Positions 6,920 to 10,123 of a stretch of DNA of 10,123 bases are shown here, one piece after another. The number at the start of each line of letters is the position of its first letter. The first letter of the stretch is position 1. Source of the stretch: Actinomycetota bacterium. GTDB lineage: Bacteria > Actinomycetota > Actinomycetes > Nanopelagicales > Nanopelagicaceae. The stretch covers positions 1-10,123 of the forward strand of contig CANHFN010000022.1 in assembly GCA_947459935.1 (NCBI GenBank), written 5' to 3'. The position numbers were made by a program, and so were the translations under genes. The notes under the pieces are model-generated. The model did no database searches, was not told where the DNA came from, and saw only the letters and a list, made by a program, of their open reading frames with translations.

Positions 6920-8086
6920 ATGGCTTCGCGTTCCGCTGATGTTCTAATCGTTGGCGCTGGCCTTGCAGGGCTAAGCGCGGCAATCACCTTGCAGTCTGCA
7001 GGGGTTGATGTCAGAGTTATTGAGTCATCTGATCGTGCTGGTGGCCGGGTAGCAAGTGATGTGATTGATGGTTTCATTTGCGATCGTGGGTTTCAGTTGA
7101 TCAATGCCAAGTATCCCGCTCTGCAGGAACTAGATGTGATCAAAGAGCTGGATTTCATTCCAGCACCCAGAGTTATTGAAGTTTCATTAGGGGAGAAAAG
7201 ACACCCTATTGGCGATCCTCGTCAGGCGCCGTGGACGGCATTTAATAAAGCAACCGGATCAATAACCGAAAAGCTTGCTTTACTTCGTTTTATTGCTGGC
7301 AAACCTAAAGCAGGTCTATCAGTTCCAGAGGCGCTAGGAAGTACGGGATCGTGTTATGACAGAGTATTACGCCCTTTCCTGCAAGGTGTGTTTTTAACAG
7401 ATCCAGAAAATGTTGATGCAGTGTATGGACACTCAATCATCAAAAGTTTCATCAATGGTCAACCAGGTCTGCCAAGTGTTGGTGTGGGTGAACTTCCGAA
7501 AGCACTTGCAAAACGGGTCGAAACAATTATCTATAACACTCAAGTAGAAAGTATTGAACGAACTTCAGTCCATACAAATGAAGGAACATTTACTGCTGAG
7601 AAAATATTGATAGCAACAGATGCAACAACCGCAACGCAGTTACTTGGGTTAAGCCAGGTGCCACGAATGGCTGGGTGCATTACTTGGTATCACGCAACCT
7701 CCCAGAATCCTTCGGGAAGCGGTCATCTTGTTGTTGATGGGCAAAGACGCGGGCCAGTGATTAACTCAGTTGCAATCTCTGACATAGCCACGAAATATGC
7801 ACCCACTGGGCAGCATTTAATATCAACCACCACTGATCTAAATGTCACAGAGTCAGAAGTTCGTCGCCATTTAGCAACTATATGGGGGACCAGTACGCAT
7901 GGTTGGCAGTTCATAGCTAAATATGAAATTCCTGCTGCTTTGCCAATACAAACAGTCGGAAGAGCTTTATCGCAGGCTATGAAAATTAGTGAACATCATT
8001 TTGTTGCCGGAGATCACCGTAGCGTTCCTTCACAACAAGGCGCACTATTTTCTGGACGCCTTGCTGCTGAATTAATCCTGAACTAG
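6920..8086 (+). CDS. FAD-dependent oxidoreductase of the amine oxidase/protoporphyrinogen oxidase-like superfamily
   Basis: A 388-residue flavoprotein, likely cytosolic, with the substrate not identifiable. The N-terminus is a classic FAD-binding Rossmann unit: VGAGLAGLSAA (11-21), the acidic residue Glu35 that contacts the adenosine ribose, then DRAGGRV (38-44). The C-terminus has the matching FAD contact VAGDHRSVPSQQGALFSGRLAAE. The middle resembles phytoene desaturase/protoporphyrinogen oxidase-like proteins (RPFLQGVFLTDP), but no feature marks it as a true carotenoid or haem enzyme, so I give no symbol. The start ATG at 6920 is two bases after the MMPL stop, implying co-transcription and possibly a shared lipid or pigment substrate (inference). 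Its 3' end overlaps the convergent epimerase gene by 15 bases. Confidence 0.88.
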   Translation: MASRSADVLIVGAGLAGLSAAITLQSAGVDVRVIESSDRAGGRVASDVIDGFICDRGFQLINAKYPALQELDVIKELDFIPAPRVIEVSLGEKRHPIGDPRQAPWTAFNKATGSITEKLALLRFIAGKPKAGLSVPEALGSTGSCYDRVLRPFLQGVFLTDPENVDAVYGHSIIKSFINGQPGLPSVGVGELPKALAKRVETIIYNTQVESIERTSVHTNEGTFTAEKILIATDATTATQLLGLSQVPRMAGCITWYHATSQNPSGSGHLVVDGQRRGPVINSVAISDIATKYAPTGQHLISTTTDLNVTESEVRRHLATIWGTSTHGWQFIAKYEIPAALPIQTVGRALSQAMKISEHHFVAGDHRSVPSQQGALFSGRLAAELILN

Positions 8087-8962
8087 TTGTGCAAGTGCTT
8101 CTGAGATGTGTGGGAAATCCCAAGTAAAGCCTGCTTCTTGCAACACGTGCGGAACTACTCGCTTTGAACCAAGAATTTCTGAGGAAAATCCACCTAGTGC
8201 GATTTTTAACGCAATGGCAGGTGCTGGAAAAAGCGCAGGTCGATGCATCGCGCGCGCTAATGCCGATGTGAACTCCTGATTTGTCACTGGATTTGGCGCA
8301 GTCACATTAACTGGACCTGAAATTGGATTCTCCAAAGCAAAAACGATAGCCCGTATCTGATCGTGCAAAGTGATCCAGGACCACCATTGCTTTCCATTTC
8401 CCAGCTTTCCGCCAAGACCTAAGCGAAACAATGGCAACATCTTTCCAAGGGCTCCGCCAGTTGGGTCTAGAACTAAGCCGGTACGCAATTTAACCGTACG
8501 TACGTCACCGGCAAGATCTGCAGCTGATTCCCACTCACGACAAACCGCAGCTAAGAAATCATCACCAGCTCTATCAGTTTCGACAACTGCACGGTTACCA
8601 CTTTCTCCATACCAACCGATTGCAGAAGCGGAAATGAACACTTGTGGTTTTAGTTCTGCAACAGCGTTAGCAATAGCGGTTGTGCCAAGTAATCTTGAAT
8701 TGAGAATCTCACTCTTATATTTCTTATTCCAACGCTTATCTCCAACGCCAACACCAGCTAAATGAATAATGGCATCGACTCCACGAAGTGGTTCTAGATC
8801 AACAAAACCTGTCTGGGGATCCCACTGAACCTCATCAGGTGCTACTGGTGCGCGCCGAACTAGACGTTGAACCGTGTGGCCTTCACTTTTTAGGTGACCG
8901 ACAAGTGCCGTGCCAATCAGACCCGAAGAGCCCGTAATTGCAATGCGTTGTGGAACTGGCAT
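8072..8962 (-). CDS. TIGR01777 family NAD(P)-dependent epimerase-like protein (YfcH/Rv2216 type)
   Basis: A 296-residue atypical short-chain dehydrogenase/epimerase of unknown reaction. Visible features are the nucleotide-binding ITGSSGLIG (9-17), the conserved HLAGVGVGDKRW (67-78), SASAIGWYG (111-119), VKLRTGLVLDPTGGALGKM, and WWSWITLHDQIRA. The C-terminal DUF1731 region is also present (HRPALFPAPAIALKI to the end, with EVLGS-like SSEILGSKRV). The classical YxxxK pair is not evident, as is usual for this subgroup. The start is ATG at 8962, seven bases after the E2 stop. No strong ribosome-binding site is visible, so it may depend on readthrough from E2 translation. By memory, the same gene (Rv2216) follows the E2 gene in M. 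tuberculosis, so the pairing is old. It resembles cell-division inhibitor SulA in old annotations, but that name is a mislabel. Confidence 0.93.
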   Translation of the reverse strand: MPVPQRIAITGSSGLIGTALVGHLKSEGHTVQRLVRRAPVAPDEVQWDPQTGFVDLEPLRGVDAIIHLAGVGVGDKRWNKKYKSEILNSRLLGTTAIANAVAELKPQVFISASAIGWYGESGNRAVVETDRAGDDFLAAVCREWESAADLAGDVRTVKLRTGLVLDPTGGALGKMLPLFRLGLGGKLGNGKQWWSWITLHDQIRAIVFALENPISGPVNVTAPNPVTNQEFTSALARAMHRPALFPAPAIALKIALGGFSSEILGSKRVVPHVLQEAGFTWDFPHISEALAQLVQD

Positions 8963-8969
8963 TGGTGAC

Positions 8970-10123
8970 TTAGAGTCCTAGATCAGACTCGAAAGCGCCA
9001 CCTTCGAGGCGTTCCTTGAGGGTCACAAGGAATCGAGCTGCATCTGCGCCATCAACAACACGGTGGTCGTATGAAAGTCCAAGATAAACCATTGATCGGA
9101 TTGCAATGGTCTCTCCACCATCTTCACCGCGAACAACCATTGGACGCTTAACGATTGCTCCCAATCCAAGGATTGCAACTTGTGGCTGATTGATAATTGG
9201 TGTGTCAAACAAAGCACCACGGCTACCAGTATTTGTCAGTGTGAATGTGCCGCCACCTAATTCATCTGGGGTTACCTTGTTATCGCGAGTGCGGGCTGCA
9301 AGATCGGCAATCTTTCGTGCCACGCCACCCATATTCAAATCACCTGCGTTAGCAATGACTGGGACAAGCAATCCTCGTTCTGTATCAACAGCGATTCCAA
9401 GATGTTCAGCACCGTGATAAGTGATCTGATCGCCTTCAACTGAAGAGTTCAAAACAGGATGCTGCTTGAGTGCTTCGCATACTGCAACTGCAAAGAAAGG
9501 AAGGAAGGAAAGTTTCACTCCTTCACGTGCTTCAAAACTTGCCTTTGAACGATCGCGTAAGCGCGCAATCTTTGTAACATCAACTTCAATCACCGTCGTT
9601 AGTTGTGCACTCACTTGTAGTGACTCAACCATGCGAGCTGCAATAACTTTACGAAGACGAGACATAGTCACCGTTGTGCCACGAAGTGGAGAGACTGCAA
9701 CAACAGGAGGCTTTGCACTTGCTGGCGCAGAGACAACCGGTGAAGAAGCAACGGGTGCAGCTGGGCGAGAAAGGGCTTCAACATCTTCTCTTCGAATTCG
9801 TCCGCCGATTCCTGTTCCCTTGACTTGTGCAAGATTGATACCAAGTTCGGATGCGAGTTTGCGAACTAGGGGAGTTACATAAGCATCTGCAGGCTGAGAG
9901 ACAGGTGCGACTGCCACTGGTGTAGGTGCTGCAACAACGGGTGCTGCAACAACTGGTGCTGCAACAACTGGTGCTGCAACAACTGGTGCTGCAACAACGG
10001 GTGCTGCAACAACGGGTGCTGCAACAGGTGCAGGAGGTGCGGCGACAACTGGTGCCGGAACCACTGGTGCCGGATCAGCAGCTGCGCCATTTGCGCTACC
10101 AATTAATCCAAGACGTGCACCAA
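8970..10123 (-). CDS. sucB: Dihydrolipoamide acyltransferase, E2 of a 2-oxo acid dehydrogenase complex, 5'-truncated
   Basis: Core acyltransferase of the pyruvate/2-oxoglutarate dehydrogenase complex; it carries the acyl group on lipoate and passes it to CoA. The N-terminus lies beyond the right edge. The first visible codons (from 10121) read GARLGLIG, the end of a lipoyl domain. A long Ala/Pro/Val linker (about 10080-9890) follows, then the E1/E3-binding domain (9881-9771, [10 protein letters not shown] to [12 protein letters not shown]). The catalytic domain (about 9680 to the end) contains [10 protein letters not shown] and the active-site DHRVVDG, with His at 9065-9063 and Asp at 9053-9051. 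Actinobacterial proteins of this type are annotated SucB, but mycobacterial Rv2215 (DlaT) serves pyruvate dehydrogenase, so the substrate is open. It is upstream of the TIGR01777 gene and close to lipA/lipB, whose product it needs. The number of lipoyl domains is not visible. Confidence 0.95.
   Translation of the reverse strand, partial: GARLGLIGSANGAAADPAPVVPAPVVAAPPAPVAAPVVAAPVVAAPVVAAPVVAAPVVAAPVVAAPTPVAVAPVSQPADAYVTPLVRKLASELGINLAQVKGTGIGGRIRREDVEALSRPAAPVASSPVVSAPASAKPPVVAVSPLRGTTVTMSRLRKVIAARMVESLQVSAQLTTVIEVDVTKIARLRDRSKASFEAREGVKLSFLPFFAVAVCEALKQHPVLNSSVEGDQITYHGAEHLGIAVDTERGLLVPVIANAGDLNMGGVARKIADLAARTRDNKVTPDELGGGTFTLTNTGSRGALFDTPIINQPQVAILGLGAIVKRPMVVRGEDGGETIAIRSMVYLGLSYDHRVVDGADAARFLVTLKERLEGGAFESDLGL
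9931..10020. repeat. 15-bp tandem repeat, six copies, coding the E2 linker
   Basis: Six head-to-tail 15-base units, gcaacaacKggtgct, with K being g or t. The order of variants along the plus strand is g, t, t, t, g, g. Read on the coding strand each unit gives Val-Val-Ala-Ala-Pro in register, and the variable base is the silent third position of the proline codon (CCC or CCA). A degenerate partial copy continues at 10021. Near-identity at the DNA level, including silent positions, points to recent slippage or unequal exchange, so copy number probably varies between strains. The encoded stretch is the flexible swinging-arm linker. Confidence 0.95.

Noticed and set aside
8370..8765. 131-codon plus-strand frame opposite the TIGR01777 gene
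   Set aside because: Antisense shadow with no plausible start signal or domain.
9466..9882. 138-codon plus-strand frame opposite the E2 gene
   Set aside because: Ser/Arg/Thr-rich antisense shadow of the E2 catalytic and linker region, with no family resemblance.
9931..10020. CRISPR-like or intergenic satellite repeat
   Set aside because: The units are contiguous with no spacers, 15 bases long, and in frame within the E2 linker.
1..10123. Defence system, prophage, insertion sequence or other undescribed accessory system
   Set aside because: All but the short spacers are accounted for by recognisable, intact chromosomal genes. No transposase, integrase, nuclease, toxin or flanking repeats were seen.

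Overview
The window looks like part of the chromosome of a small-genome, moderate-GC actinobacterium. The best guess is a freshwater acI lineage member (Nanopelagicales, Planktophila/Nanopelagicus type). The protein families and gene order are actinobacterial. By memory, the order E2 - TIGR01777 epimerase - lipB - lipA - DUF4191 - RDD protein - glnA matches the Mycobacterium tuberculosis block Rv2215-Rv2220. The DNA is far less GC-rich than in Mycobacterium or Streptomyces, and only about 224 of 10,123 bases lie between genes. The taxonomic assignment is inference; no rRNA or marker gene is present.

Layout. glnA (minus strand, 3' end cut by the left edge) starts at 1223. A 155-bp divergent region (1224-1378) separates it from a small RDD membrane protein gene (plus strand). 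This is the only long non-coding stretch, and it carries an 11-bp-phased series of GlnR-like half-sites. The RDD gene ends in a 4-bp overlap with a minus-strand operon, which in transcription order is lipB, lipA, a PlsC-like acyltransferase and a DUF4191 membrane protein. Those genes are joined by 4-, 8- and 1-bp overlaps. From a 60-bp divergent promoter region beside lipB, a plus-strand pair runs the other way: an MMPL/RND transporter and an FAD-dependent oxidoreductase 2 bp apart. The oxidoreductase gene ends in a 15-bp overlap with a minus-strand TIGR01777 epimerase gene. That gene lies 7 bp downstream of the E2 acyltransferase gene (sucB/dlaT type), whose 5' end runs off the right edge.

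How the genes fit together. LipB transfers octanoate from acyl carrier protein to lipoyl domains and LipA inserts two sulfurs to make lipoate. The E2 protein encoded nearby is the expected acceptor and works in pyruvate or 2-oxoglutarate oxidation. GlnA uses glutamate, made from 2-oxoglutarate, to assimilate ammonium, so the block sits at the carbon-nitrogen junction. The acyltransferase and the MMPL-oxidoreductase pair appear to be additions to this core and may concern lipids or the envelope.

No mobile element, CRISPR array, RNA gene, toxin-antitoxin or defence system was seen. The window is mostly conserved housekeeping sequence. The notable points are regulatory architecture, extreme compaction, and a slippage-prone tandem repeat in the E2 linker.
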